Shown: positions 33,728-42,569, numbered from the stretch's first letter. The stretch: DNA of 64,000 bases from JAICMB01 sp035295125 (GCA_035295125.1 DATGJP010000012.1:1-64000); one strand, 5' to 3'. Numbers and translations are program-made. Notes: generated by a model from the letters alone, not told the origin.

Positions 33728-36295
33728 ATGCGGCGCTTCCTGGTCCCGGAAACCATTCAGACATCCGCGATGGATTGCGGGCCCGCAGCGCTGCGAAGCC
33801 TGCTGGAGGGCCACGGGATCCGGGCGTCTTATGGACGTTTGCGGGAAGCCTGCCAGACCAGCGTCGACGGCACCTCCATCGATCAGATCGAGGCGGCGGC
33901 GGTGGAACTGGGGCTGGATGCATCCCAGATCATGCTGCCGGCGGATCACCCCATGCCGCTGCCCGCGCTCGTGGTGGTCCGGCAGCCGAATGGCACCACC
34001 CATTTCGTGGTCGCGTGGCGTCAGCACGGTCCGATGCTGCAGGTGATGGACCCGGCGGTGGGTCGTCATTGGATCACGCGGAAGCGGTTCCTCGAAGATC
34101 TGTATATTCACACGCAGCGGGTCCCGGCCGAGGATTGGGAAGCGTGGGGCTCGAGCGACGAGTTTCAGAAGGTTTTGCGGGCTCGAATGCGGCGGTTGGG
34201 CATTTCCGATGCGCAGGCGAAATCGCCCGCGCCACCTGCCCGCCTGGATGCGGCGGTGCGGATGACCGACGCGCTGGTTGAGAAAGGCGCGATCCGTCGC
34301 GGCACGGAAGCGGCCAGGTTGGCGGGGAAGCTGGCTGGCGGTGAGGCGGAGATTCCAGACGAGTACTGGTTCGCGGCGCCGGACGAAACCGATTCGCAGA
34401 TGGTCAGGATTCGCGGCCCGGTGATGGTGGAGGTCCAGGGGCGGCGCGCGCGGGCGGAGTCGCTCTCGCCGGAATTGACGGCCGCGCTTCAGGAGAAACG
34501 TTCGCGGCCTGGTCTCGAGCTATTGCGGGCGATTCGCGAGGGCGGGCTGTGGAAGCCGGCGATCGTGATGGGGGCGTTGATCGTGGCCGGCGCGGGTAAG
34601 GTGGTCGAGGCGTTGTTGTTCCGCGGGCTGTTCGACGTCGCCCGCGATCTCACTTCTGCCGGCGCCCGATTCGGCGCGCTTGTGGCGTTGCTCGTTTTCT
34701 CGGGCGCCCTGCTGCTGCTCGACTTCTCGGTAGCCCGCGCGGTGCTGCGATTCGGACGCCAACTGGAAGCCCGCTTGCGCCTGCGCTTTCTCGCCAAAAT
34801 CCCGCGGCTGGGCGATCGCTACTTCAGCAGCCGGCCAGTGTCGGACATGGCGGAGCGCGGCCACAACGTGCAGCAACTACGACAGGTGGGGGATCTCGGG
34901 GCTGCATTTTTGCGGGCCTCATTCGAGATGCTGCTGACCGTAGCCGGCATCGCGTGGCTGTACCCGGGCACATTCTGGCTGGCGCTTGCGGTTGCCGTTG
35001 TCTCATTCGGAGTGCCGCTGCTGGCGCAGCCGTTGCTGATGGAACGCGATCTTCGGATGCGGGCGCATGCCGGCGCGTTAATGCGTTTTCAGCTCGACGC
35101 GCTGCTCGGCTTGACGGCGATCCGCGCGCATGCCGCTGAGCTCACGGTGCGGCGTGAACAACTGGCACTGCTCGGCGAATGGGCGCGGGCGGGGCTGCGA
35201 GTGCAAAGGGCGGTGGTCGGTGTCACAGGCCTGCAGCTCATGCTTAGCCTCGGCCTGTCGGCGTTCCTGGTGTGGACGCGGCTCGCCCACGCTATCAATC
35301 CCGGCGGTATCCTGCTGTTGATTTACTGGGTTCTCAATCTGCCCGCGCTCGGCGATGAAGCGGCGGGAATCGCCTGGCAATACCCGATGTTGCGCAACTC
35401 CGCGTTGCGGTTAATCGAGCCGCTCGGCGCTCCGGAGGAAGGCCGCGTCGCCGGTGCCGGCGCGCCCGTCAAGGATGCGGTCGAGATCGAGTTCGACCAT
35501 GTGACGGTGCAGGCGGCGGGCCAGACCATTCTCGAAGATATTTCAGTCCGAGTCGCGCCAGGCGAGCATGTCGGCATCGTCGGCGTTTCGGGTGCCGGCA
35601 AATCCAGCCTCGTGGGGCTGCTGTTGGGTTGGAATCGTCCCGCGAATGGCGAATTGCGGGTGAATGGAGCTTCGATCGACGTCGAAGCGCTGCGGCCGCA
35701 TACCGCGTGGGTCGATCCGCAGGTGCAACTCTGGAACCAGAGTCTGTTCGCAAACCTGCAGTATGGCGCCGATGATCCTGAGTCGATGGAGCGGATCCTG
35801 GCGGATGCGGAACTGACCAGCGTCCTGCGCCGCATGCCCGACGGGCTGCAAACGATGCTGGGTGAAGGCGGCGCGCTGGTGTCCGGCGGCGAAGGCCAGC
35901 GGGTGCGGCTGGGCCGGGCGATGGCTCGCCGGAGTACGCATCTCGTCATTCTTGACGAGCCCGCGCGGGGGCTCGATCGCGGACGGCGCCGCACATTCCT
36001 GAAGCGTGCGCGCGAGCGATGGCGCTCCGCTACGCTGCTGTGCATCACGCACGACGTGGAGGATACGGTTGGATTCAACCGCGTGCTGGTGATTGACAAT
36101 GGGCGTATTGCCGAAGATGGTGTGCCGGTCGACCTGGCTGCGAATCCCGATTCTTTGTACCGCCGCCTGCTCGACGCCGAGCATGACGTCAGGCGCGGGC
36201 TATGGGCCAGCTCCACGTGGCGCCGCATGTGGATGGAAGACGGCCGCCTGATCGAGTCCTCAAAAAAGGAGGCTCCCGTTGAAGCGCGTGCTTGA
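33728..36295 (+). CDS. C39 peptidase / ABC exporter, NHLP p1 type
   Basis: 855 residues from the ATG at 33728, with AGG at -8. Residues 1-140 are a C39 double-glycine peptidase: TSAMDCGPAALRSLL carries the Cys, TTHFVVAW the His, and QVMDPAVG the Asp. A linker of about 130 residues is longer than usual. Five or six membrane helices lie at about 275-560. The nucleotide-binding domain has Walker A GVSGAGKSS, Q-loop DPQVQLWNQSL, signature VSGGEGQ (not LSGGQ), Walker B LVILDEP and His switch CITHD. It would cleave after Gly-Gly and export the peptide. It overlaps the second ABC gene by 17 nt, and a Gly-Gly-containing repeat peptide lies just downstream. Confidence 0.9.
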   Translation: MRRFLVPETIQTSAMDCGPAALRSLLEGHGIRASYGRLREACQTSVDGTSIDQIEAAAVELGLDASQIMLPADHPMPLPALVVVRQPNGTTHFVVAWRQHGPMLQVMDPAVGRHWITRKRFLEDLYIHTQRVPAEDWEAWGSSDEFQKVLRARMRRLGISDAQAKSPAPPARLDAAVRMTDALVEKGAIRRGTEAARLAGKLAGGEAEIPDEYWFAAPDETDSQMVRIRGPVMVEVQGRRARAESLSPELTAALQEKRSRPGLELLRAIREGGLWKPAIVMGALIVAGAGKVVEALLFRGLFDVARDLTSAGARFGALVALLVFSGALLLLDFSVARAVLRFGRQLEARLRLRFLAKIPRLGDRYFSSRPVSDMAERGHNVQQLRQVGDLGAAFLRASFEMLLTVAGIAWLYPGTFWLALAVAVVSFGVPLLAQPLLMERDLRMRAHAGALMRFQLDALLGLTAIRAHAAELTVRREQLALLGEWARAGLRVQRAVVGVTGLQLMLSLGLSAFLVWTRLAHAINPGGILLLIYWVLNLPALGDEAAGIAWQYPMLRNSALRLIEPLGAPEEGRVAGAGAPVKDAVEIEFDHVTVQAAGQTILEDISVRVAPGEHVGIVGVSGAGKSSLVGLLLGWNRPANGELRVNGASIDVEALRPHTAWVDPQVQLWNQSLFANLQYGADDPESMERILADAELTSVLRRMPDGLQTMLGEGGALVSGGEGQRVRLGRAMARRSTHLVILDEPARGLDRGRRRTFLKRARERWRSATLLCITHDVEDTVGFNRVLVIDNGRIAEDGVPVDLAANPDSLYRRLLDAEHDVRRGLWASSTWRRMWMEDGRLIESSKKEAPVEARA

Positions 36296-38267
36296 TCTTC
36301 TGTGGCCGGCGCGAGAACAGGACGCCCTGGAAGCTGCTCTGCTGCCGTCGCCTCGCGAGGTGGAGGAGCGGCAGGTTTGGGGGCACAACCTGGAGTCGCG
36401 GCTTCGACAGGCGGCTCCCGCGACGATCGCGGTGAACGGCGGCTGGCTCGGGTTGATGGACGTTCGCGGGAAGCACGCTGTTCTGCTCGCGCCCGATCTG
36501 CGCCGTGTGCGCGTGCCGTTTCAGGAACTCTGCGATCTGATTCGCTCGGGGCCGGAGGCTCCCTATCGCGCGGATGTCGAGCGCGTCCTCGCGGAGTGCG
36601 GAATTCCCGAGCGGCGGCGGGATCTTGTTCGACGCGAGATGCTCGGCGTACGGACGCGTTTGCTTCCGATGTCGCGGCTTCGCACGGTCCGAACTCCACC
36701 GGGCGCGTCGTTCGCCCGGCAAATGGACGGAGCGGGGTTGTGGTGGCGGATTGCCGGCCTTTCCGGGGCTCACCTGGCGGAAGATCTTCTGTGGATCGTT
36801 TCGTGGTGGCTTTTGGGGCGAGACGCGTTAGAGGGGAGGCTCGACCCCGGCTGGATTGCGGCATGGGCCCTGCTGCTGGCCTGCGTGATTCCGGCGCGGC
36901 TCGCCACCCTTTGGCTGCAGGGTTCCATCGCAATTCGCACTGGCGGGTTGCTCAGGCAGCGGCTGCTTGCCGGCGCGCTGCTGCTTCATCCCGAGGAAGT
37001 GCGTCATGAAGGCGCGGGCCGTTTCCTGGCGCGCGGCATCGAGGCTTCACAGGTGGAGAACCTCGCGCTGTCGGGCGCGATTCCCGCCGCATTGGCGCTG
37101 ATCGAGCTGCTGGTTGCGATCGTCGTCCTGGCCTTGGGCGCGGCGCCTTTTCTGCACGTTCTGCTGCTCGTGTTCTTCACTGCCGGAGTGTTCGCGCTGG
37201 CGGCACGTTATTACCGCGGCCGCCTGAAGTGGACCGAAGCGCGTCTTGCGATGACTCACGACCTGGTGGAGCAAATGACGGGGCATCGCACCCGCCTCGC
37301 GCAGCAGCGTCCGGAGCAGTGGCATGAGAACGAGGACGCGGCGGCGGCAGAGTATCTCGATCTCTCGCAGCGGATGGACAGTCGCGGGTCGGTGCTCATC
37401 GGGCTTGCGCCGCGTGCCTGGCTGTTCCTTGGAATCGCGCTGTTGGCTCCGGCGTTTCTGGCGCAGGGCGCAAACGCCGCGGCTCTCGCGATTTCGCTCG
37501 GCGGGCTCCTGTTTGCGTGGCAGGCATTTCGGCGCCTGACCGCGGGCCTGGCAAACCTGGCGGGTGCGGGCATCGCATGGAAACAGGTGGCTCCGCTGTT
37601 CCGTGCCGCGGCACGATTCGAGCCGCAGCGCCCCACGCCCACGGTAGCCGAAACCGAAACGGTGCTGACCGCGACAGATCTGCGGTTTCGCTACAGCGAG
37701 CGAACTCCGCCGGTGCTCACTGGCGCGAACCTTACCGTGAAACGCGGCGATTGGGTTTTGCTGGAGGGTGAGTCGGGAGGCGGCAAGTCGACTCTCGTTT
37801 CGCTGCTCACGGGCCTGAGGCCGCCCGAATGCGGACTACTGCTGATTCGCGGTCTCGACCAGCAAACCCTCGGTTCGCGCGAATGGCACAGGCATATCGC
37901 GGCCGCCCCGCAGTATCACGAGAATCACGTGTTGACCGGCACGTTCGCGTACAACCTGCTCATGGGCCGTTCGTGGCCGGCGGGCGACGAGGAGATGCGC
38001 GAAGCGGAACAGCTCTGCCGCGAGCTTGGATTGGGGCCGCTTGTGGAGCGCATGCCGGGCGGCATGATGCAGATGGTCGGCGAGACCGGGTGGCAGCTTT
38101 CACAAGGCGAGCGCAGCCGCCTGTTCCTGGCGCGGGCGCTGCTGCAGAAGGCGGATCTCGTGGTCCTGGATGAAAGTTTCGCCGCCCTTGATCCGGAGAC
38201 GCTGCGGTTGTCGCTGGAGTGTGTTTTGCGTCGCGCACCGTCGCTGATTGTGGTGGCGCATCCGTAA
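36279..38267 (+). CDS. Second ABC exporter subunit, NHLP p2 type
   Basis: 662 residues from the TTG at 36279. A textbook AAAAAAGGAGG site at 36263-36272 lies 6 nt upstream and decides this start. The N-terminal 150 residues are a cytosolic domain (PATIAVNGGWLGLMDVRGKHAVLLAPDL, cNMP- or NHLP-specific type). Six helices follow at about 155-440. The nucleotide-binding domain has Walker A GESGGGKST, Q-loop PQYHENHVLTG, signature LSQGER, Walker B LVVLDES. The protein ends at LIVVAHP, exactly at the His switch. It probably forms a heterodimer with the C39 protein. Confidence 0.88.
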   Translation: MKRVLDLLWPAREQDALEAALLPSPREVEERQVWGHNLESRLRQAAPATIAVNGGWLGLMDVRGKHAVLLAPDLRRVRVPFQELCDLIRSGPEAPYRADVERVLAECGIPERRRDLVRREMLGVRTRLLPMSRLRTVRTPPGASFARQMDGAGLWWRIAGLSGAHLAEDLLWIVSWWLLGRDALEGRLDPGWIAAWALLLACVIPARLATLWLQGSIAIRTGGLLRQRLLAGALLLHPEEVRHEGAGRFLARGIEASQVENLALSGAIPAALALIELLVAIVVLALGAAPFLHVLLLVFFTAGVFALAARYYRGRLKWTEARLAMTHDLVEQMTGHRTRLAQQRPEQWHENEDAAAAEYLDLSQRMDSRGSVLIGLAPRAWLFLGIALLAPAFLAQGANAAALAISLGGLLFAWQAFRRLTAGLANLAGAGIAWKQVAPLFRAAARFEPQRPTPTVAETETVLTATDLRFRYSERTPPVLTGANLTVKRGDWVLLEGESGGGKSTLVSLLTGLRPPECGLLLIRGLDQQTLGSREWHRHIAAAPQYHENHVLTGTFAYNLLMGRSWPAGDEEMREAEQLCRELGLGPLVERMPGGMMQMVGETGWQLSQGERSRLFLARALLQKADLVVLDESFAALDPETLRLSLECVLRRAPSLIVVAHP

Positions 38268-38365
38268 GCGGAAAAATTTCGGTGGCGCTGGCCATTTCCT
38301 ATTTCGTTTTCGCCTGTATGAGTGAGCGGCAGAAAAGAGCCGAAACCAAAAAGGAAAAAGGAGAT

Positions 38366-38566
38366 ATGACAATGATGCGAGTGAAAACGAATGTGAAAGC
38401 CGGCGGTCGGAGCGTGCAGCACAACCAGGTGAGCGGACTGAAGGTTCGCAGCCAGGTGAAGGCGGGAGGGCGGAGCATACAGCACAACCAGGTGAGCGGA
38501 CTGAAGGTTCGCAGCCAGGTGAAGGCGGGCGGGAGCGTGCAGCACAACCAGATGAGCGGATTCTAG
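38366..38566 (+). CDS. 66-residue repeat peptide, candidate exported multi-core precursor
   Basis: A strong AAAAAGGAG site lies just before the ATG at 38366. The peptide starts MTMMRVKTN and then has two full 21-residue units and one 15-residue unit. Each unit runs VKAGGRS(V/I)QHNQ then VSGLKVRSQ; the last lacks the Arg after GG and ends QMSGF. Each unit contains one Gly-Gly, the site class cut by C39 peptidases, and the exporter immediately upstream carries a C39 domain. Cutting after each GG would free two 21-residue peptides and a 10-residue tail. There is no long leader and no modifying enzyme nearby. I recall similar 'KAGG...HNQ' small proteins in other phyla but cannot verify. Function unknown. 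Confidence 0.75.
   Translation: MTMMRVKTNVKAGGRSVQHNQVSGLKVRSQVKAGGRSIQHNQVSGLKVRSQVKAGGSVQHNQMSGF
38393..38563 (+). repeat. 63-bp in-frame tandem repeat (2.7 copies)
   Basis: Units start at 38393, 38456 and 38519. Units 1 and 2 differ at only a few bases and the third is 45 bp with a one-codon deletion. The near-identity at DNA level points to recent duplication. They encode the repeats of the small peptide. Confidence 0.9.
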
Positions 38567-38570
38567 TCTC

Positions 38571-39509
38571 ATGATCGAACACGCTTTAAAACTGGAAGAA
38601 GAGGCCTACGCGTTGGAGGAGTCCGCCGAGTGGAAGCAGGCGGAGCCCCGCTGGCGCGAGGCCCTCGCCATTTTCGAAGCGGAGGAGGGCTCGCAGCATC
38701 CCGACACGGCAAACCTGCTGCGTGTGTTGGCCAACAACCTGATTCACCAAAGTCGCTATCGCGAAGCCGAAGAGCTTGCGCGGCGCGCGGTTGAGATCAT
38801 GGACGCTGTCGTGCACCTGGTGGACGGACCTGAGGGGAAAATCATTCAGGTCGAGGCGCTGCTCGTGCATGGCAATGTGCTACGGGAACTCGCGCGGTAC
38901 CCGGATGCCGAGGTGGTTTTGCGGCGAGCTCTCGCTCTCAGCGAACCGGACCTGACCGACGCGATGGGTGGCGCACTGAACAGCCTTGGGATCGTTTACA
39001 AGTATTGGGGCAAATATGAGGAGGGAGAACGCGTTTACCGGCGCGCTCTTGATATTTTCACTCAACTGTATGGCGAACGGAGCGTGCAGGTTGCGACGCT
39101 GTACCACAATCTCGGGGGACTCGAGCATCAGCGCGGCCAGTTTGAATTAGCTGAAGAACCAGCGCGGCGGGCTTGGGAAATTCGGAGGGAGCTTTTGGGC
39201 GAGAAGCATCCGGACGTGCTTGCCGACGCTTGCGCTTACGGCGGTGTTCTGGATGGACTGGGGCGAACGAAGGAGTCGCGGCCGATTTATGAAGGAGCGC
39301 TCGAAGAGTTCGAGCGGGTATATGGCCCCGAGCACTTCGAGGTTGCCGCCACGCTGCACAATCTTGCGTGGGTTGAGAGCGCGGATGGGAATCGAAAGGC
39401 GGCGGAAGGGTACTACCAGCGGGCGTTGGAAATTAAGCAGAGACTGCTGGGGCCGGAACATCCGGAGTGTGCGTTGACAGCCGGAAATCTCGCGGCGCTG
39501 GGCAGTTAA
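38571..39509 (+). CDS. Kinesin-light-chain-type TPR protein
   Basis: 312 residues, entirely helical, starting 4 nt after the repeat-peptide stop. TPR units of the kinesin-light-chain type are visible: HPDTANLLRVLANNLIHQSRYREAEELARRAVEI, then ALNSLGIVYKYWGKYEEGERVYRRAL, ATLYHNLGGLEHQRGQFELAEEPARRAWEI, and AATLHNLAWVESADGNRKAAEGYYQRALEI. No signal peptide, so it should stay in the cytosol. Its position suggests it binds the peptide or another part of the export cluster. Role unknown. Confidence 0.85.
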   Translation: MIEHALKLEEEAYALEESAEWKQAEPRWREALAIFEAEEGSQHPDTANLLRVLANNLIHQSRYREAEELARRAVEIMDAVVHLVDGPEGKIIQVEALLVHGNVLRELARYPDAEVVLRRALALSEPDLTDAMGGALNSLGIVYKYWGKYEEGERVYRRALDIFTQLYGERSVQVATLYHNLGGLEHQRGQFELAEEPARRAWEIRRELLGEKHPDVLADACAYGGVLDGLGRTKESRPIYEGALEEFERVYGPEHFEVAATLHNLAWVESADGNRKAAEGYYQRALEIKQRLLGPEHPECALTAGNLAALGS

Positions 39510-39594
39510 CAACCAGTCAAGTCACAAGCGGTCTCGCTGGTGTCTTCTCCAAACTTCTCGCGGGGTGCAGAGAATCGGAGGCTGGTCAATACCG

Positions 39595-40083
39595 TTATGA
39601 GTGGCCTCGGTATAAGGTGACTATGGCTTGAGCTTCCGCCGAGCGGCCCTCGCCTACCGGACCCACACGCTCCGAGGTCTTAAATTTCACCGAGACCCGG
39701 CTCGCGTCAATTTCGAGGGCGGATGCCAGTTTCTCGCGGATCGCCTGGCGGAAGTTCTTGAGTTTGGGGCGCTCGAGGATCACTGTCGAATCGACGTTCA
39801 GCACTTCGTAGCCTTCCCCAGACACCAGGTCGCGGGCATGCCGCAGGAAGCGCATGCTGTCGGCACCCTGCCAGCGGGGATCCGTATCGGGGAAGTGCAT
39901 TCCGATATCGCCCATCGCGAGTGCCCCGAGCAGCGCGTCCGTAATCGCGTGCGACAAGACGTCGGCATCGGAATGACCCTCCAGGCCAAAGTCCGAAGGA
40001 ATGGTGACGCCACCCAGTATCAAGGGCCGGCCCGGTGAGATGCGATGCACATCCCAGCCTTGCCCGGTTCGAATATCGATCAA
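39595..40083 (-). CDS. ispF: 2-C-methyl-D-erythritol 2,4-cyclodiphosphate synthase
   Basis: 162 residues, normal IspF length. It makes the cyclic diphosphate in the MEP isoprenoid pathway as a homotrimer with a zinc site. Landmarks: GQGWDVHR at the start, GHSDADVLSHAITDALLGA, IGMHFPDTDP, and the late KFKTSERVGPVGEGRSAEAQA. Its ATG overlaps the ispD stop by 4 nt on the minus strand, so the two are coupled. Confidence 0.95.
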   Translation of the reverse strand: MIDIRTGQGWDVHRISPGRPLILGGVTIPSDFGLEGHSDADVLSHAITDALLGALAMGDIGMHFPDTDPRWQGADSMRFLRHARDLVSGEGYEVLNVDSTVILERPKLKNFRQAIREKLASALEIDASRVSVKFKTSERVGPVGEGRSAEAQAIVTLYRGHS

Positions 40084-40805
40084 TGCTCTACTCGTCCTGC
40101 GATTTCATCGGCCAGGAAGTGACGAGCCAGATCCATATCGGAAGGCTTAGTGATCTTGATGTTGCGATCGCTGCCCGGCACGACGCTGATTTCGACTTCC
40201 TCCAGCCGTTCGATGAGGCTGGATTCGTCAGTTCCCGTGAAACCGTCCTCGCGCGCCTTATCGAACGCTTTCCGCAGAAGGTTGTAACGGAAAACCTGGG
40301 GCGTTTGGGTGAGAATCAAGCGCTCGCGTGGAATCGTCGCACGCACCTTATTGCGGTGCACCTGCTTAACCGTGTCCACGGGAACGATGCCGACTATCGC
40401 GGCGCCGGACTGTTCCGCCTCGACGAACACCTTCTCGAGGATGTCCAGCTCGATGAATGGCCGTACCGCGTCGTGCACAGCCACCAACTCGGTCTCGACC
40501 GAGAGACTTGTGAGCGCGTTCTCCACCGATTGCTGCCTGGTTTCGCCGCCCTCGACGAGCTTTACCGGCTTGCTGACCGCTTCCTGCTTCAACAGCTCGC
40601 CGACCCAGCCGATGTCCTCGCCGCGGAGCGCCACAATAATCTCGCTCACCCAGGGCGAGGAGACAAACTTCCGGATCGTATGCAGCAGGATCGGGGAGCC
40701 GTCGAGCAGCATGAACTGCTTCCGGCTGGTGCCGGCTTTTTCGGGCGCCGGTTTGCCCATCCGCGTGCCAAGACCTGCCGCTGGCAGGATCACTGTAACT
40801 TTCAT
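40080..40805 (-). CDS. ispD: 2-C-methyl-D-erythritol 4-phosphate cytidylyltransferase
   Basis: 241 residues. IspD adds CMP to methylerythritol phosphate in the MEP pathway. The nucleotide-binding start is VTVILPAAGLGTRMG, followed by KQFMLLDGSPILLHTI, GGETRQQSVENAL, VAVHDAVRPFI and TQTPQVFRYNLL. The spacing to the upstream PIN/TRAM gene is 15 bp. The order PIN/TRAM-ispD-ispF matches that around yacL in Bacillus, a long-range conserved arrangement. Confidence 0.95.
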   Translation of the reverse strand: MKVTVILPAAGLGTRMGKPAPEKAGTSRKQFMLLDGSPILLHTIRKFVSSPWVSEIIVALRGEDIGWVGELLKQEAVSKPVKLVEGGETRQQSVENALTSLSVETELVAVHDAVRPFIELDILEKVFVEAEQSGAAIVGIVPVDTVKQVHRNKVRATIPRERLILTQTPQVFRYNLLRKAFDKAREDGFTGTDESSLIERLEEVEISVVPGSDRNIKITKPSDMDLARHFLADEIAGRVEH

Positions 40806-40820
40806 TCGCAGTCGCCGGTA

Positions 40821-41960
40821 CTAGCCGGATGTTGTCTTTGCTTCAGCCGGCTGTGCCGGAGTTGGAGCACCGTCCCGCTGGCGTTCATGACGCGGCTCAG
40901 ACGGTGCCTTGTCGTGTACTGCGTGGATGCGATCGTCAAAACGGCCAAAAATCATTTTACCGGCAGTCGTCTGTAGTACGCTGGTGACCGAAATGTCAAT
41001 GGTCCGCGAAATCATTTTCTTCGCGTTGTCCACCACCACCATGGTGCCGTCATCCAGGTACGCAACACCCTGGTTGTACTCTTTTCCTTCCTTGAGGATG
41101 AAGACGCGCATGGTCTCACCCGGGAGTACGATCGGCTTCAGGGCGTTCGCCAGTTCGTTGATGTTGAGGACCTCGACACCATGGAGACCGGCCACCTTAT
41201 TCAGGTTGAAGTCATTTGTGACGATTTTGCAGTTGTAGACCTTCGCGAGCTCGATGAGCTTCATGTCGACCTCGCGAATATTGGGGAAGTCGTCTTCGAG
41301 GATCTGCACATTCAAGTGCGTCAGCTTTTGAATGCGTTGGAGGATGTCGAGGCCGCGTCGTCCCCGGTTTCGTTTCAGCGCGTCGGCGGAGTCGGCGACC
41401 AGCTGCAGCTCGCGCAGTACAAACTGCGGAATGACGAGAGCTCCTTCGAGAAAGCCCGTCTCAACGATGTCGGCGATACGGCCGTCGATAATAACGCTCG
41501 TGTCGAGGATCTTGAACGCCTGTTCGGCCTGCTGCTCACCGCCAAAGAGGCCACCCAGGGCCCCGAGGTTGAGCATCTCGCCTTTGCTAGCCCCGACGAT
41601 TAACCCGACATATGCCATCCAGAGGGAAAAAGCGATTTCGATGAAGGCCAGGGAATCCGAACCCTGAGGAATGGCTTTTGACAGGATCAACGAAGCGAAA
41701 TAGGCTCCACAAAGCCCCATAAGGGAACCCAGAGCGGCCCCGATGAGGCGTTTCAAAGTGACTTTTCGGACCTGAAGTTCGAAGGCAACGATACCGAGTC
41801 CAATGGCTATGCCTACCACAGTTCCAATCGGACGCGTCAGTCCGAAAGGCTGCAGATACCAGGCTGCACAGCCCAGCAGCGCTATGAAAAGGGAACGAAG
41901 AAAGAGCAGGTTTTTCACCGGCACCCCCAGTGCGCGGTTACGCACACGGTTGGGATACAT
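40821..41960 (-). CDS. Membrane PIN/TRAM-domain protein, YacL-like
   Basis: 379 residues from the ATG at 41960. The N-terminal 120 residues hold about four membrane helices (LLFLRSLFIALLGCAAWYL and others). A PIN nuclease-like domain follows (about 150-270: FKILDTSVIIDGRIADIVETGFLEG, then NRGRRGLDIL and KIVTNDFNLNKVAGLHGV), with conserved Asp residues. A TRAM-like RNA-binding domain comes last (LPGETMRVFILKEGKEYNQGVAYLDDGTMVVVD). It heads an operon with ispD and ispF. Alternative starts are the GTG codons at 41969 and 41924. RNA processing is a family-level guess. Confidence 0.85.
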   Translation of the reverse strand: MYPNRVRNRALGVPVKNLLFLRSLFIALLGCAAWYLQPFGLTRPIGTVVGIAIGLGIVAFELQVRKVTLKRLIGAALGSLMGLCGAYFASLILSKAIPQGSDSLAFIEIAFSLWMAYVGLIVGASKGEMLNLGALGGLFGGEQQAEQAFKILDTSVIIDGRIADIVETGFLEGALVIPQFVLRELQLVADSADALKRNRGRRGLDILQRIQKLTHLNVQILEDDFPNIREVDMKLIELAKVYNCKIVTNDFNLNKVAGLHGVEVLNINELANALKPIVLPGETMRVFILKEGKEYNQGVAYLDDGTMVVVDNAKKMISRTIDISVTSVLQTTAGKMIFGRFDDRIHAVHDKAPSEPRHERQRDGAPTPAQPAEAKTTSG

Positions 41961-41987
41961 TAATCCCACGTTACAAGTTGCGCATTG

Positions 41988-41996
41988 AGTATATCA
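41988..41996 (-). promoter_or_regulatory. Extended -10 promoter for the PIN/TRAM-ispDF operon
   Basis: On the minus strand TGA is followed directly by TATACT (TGn-type extended -10). Transcription should begin near 41981, about 20 nt before the ATG at 41960. No consensus -35 was seen, as is common with extended -10 sites. Confidence 0.5.
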
Positions 41997-42116
41997 CTGA
42001 TTACGCGTCTTTGCCCGTGGGCATGAAACAGGCGTGGTGGAGAATGTTTGATGGGAGAGAGAGGCGGGGTACCAGGACGGACTCTGGATCGGCGGGGCGC
42101 TCGTCCGGAGTTATTG

Positions 42117-42569
42117 CTACAGAGCTTTGGCCAATTCTTCGGCGAACGCGCTTTGCGGTCCCTGATGGCCCTGATGCGCGCGCTTGTGCTTCTTACCGCC
42201 GCGCTCACGGCGTTGCGGCCGGTCCGTTGGAGCAGCAGCGGTAGTAGTTGTAGCGGTGGTGGCCACCCCCGCCATCGCGGGAACGGGCCGTCCTTGAACG
42301 CCAAGCTGCTGTCGTGATTTCGGGGGCTGGGCCTGGTTGGCGCGCAGCAATCGGTCTTCGAGCGGCGCGCGATCAAAGCGGCGGATGATGAGATTCATCT
42401 CTTCCGAATTGGGCGCATCGATGAAGGCGAAACCTTTGGATTCCTGGGTCTCAGGGTTGCGGATTACTTTGACGTCGTCGAAGACGAGGCTCTCGGCGTT
42501 CAGCCACGCTTTGATATCGTCCTTGGTTACCCAGACGGGTAGATTTCCGAGGAAAACAGTAAAACTCAT
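42117..42569 (-). CDS. Single-RRM RNA-binding protein
   Basis: 150 residues. One RNA recognition motif fills residues 1-80: the RNP2 strand TVFLGNLPVW and the RNP1 strand SKGFAFIDA, each with the expected aromatic residues. The C-terminal 70 residues are low-complexity: an Ala/Thr run (VATTATTTTAAAPTD), then the basic tail RPQRRERGGKKHKRAHQGHQ. This is like the cold-inducible RRM proteins of cyanobacteria and other phyla, which may act as RNA chaperones. Monocistronic; start at the ATG at 42569. Confidence 0.88.
   Translation of the reverse strand: MSFTVFLGNLPVWVTKDDIKAWLNAESLVFDDVKVIRNPETQESKGFAFIDAPNSEEMNLIIRRFDRAPLEDRLLRANQAQPPKSRQQLGVQGRPVPAMAGVATTATTTTAAAPTDRPQRRERGGKKHKRAHQGHQGPQSAFAEELAKAL

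Noticed and set aside
35323..36933. Long open frame on the minus strand (536 codons)
   Set aside because: It is antisense to the two ABC exporter genes, very rich in Arg/Ser/Pro as expected for a GC-rich shadow, and has no recognisable motif.
38393..38563. Three regularly spaced direct repeats, possible CRISPR
   Set aside because: Units are contiguous, without spacers, and lie in frame in a gene with a strong ribosome-binding site.
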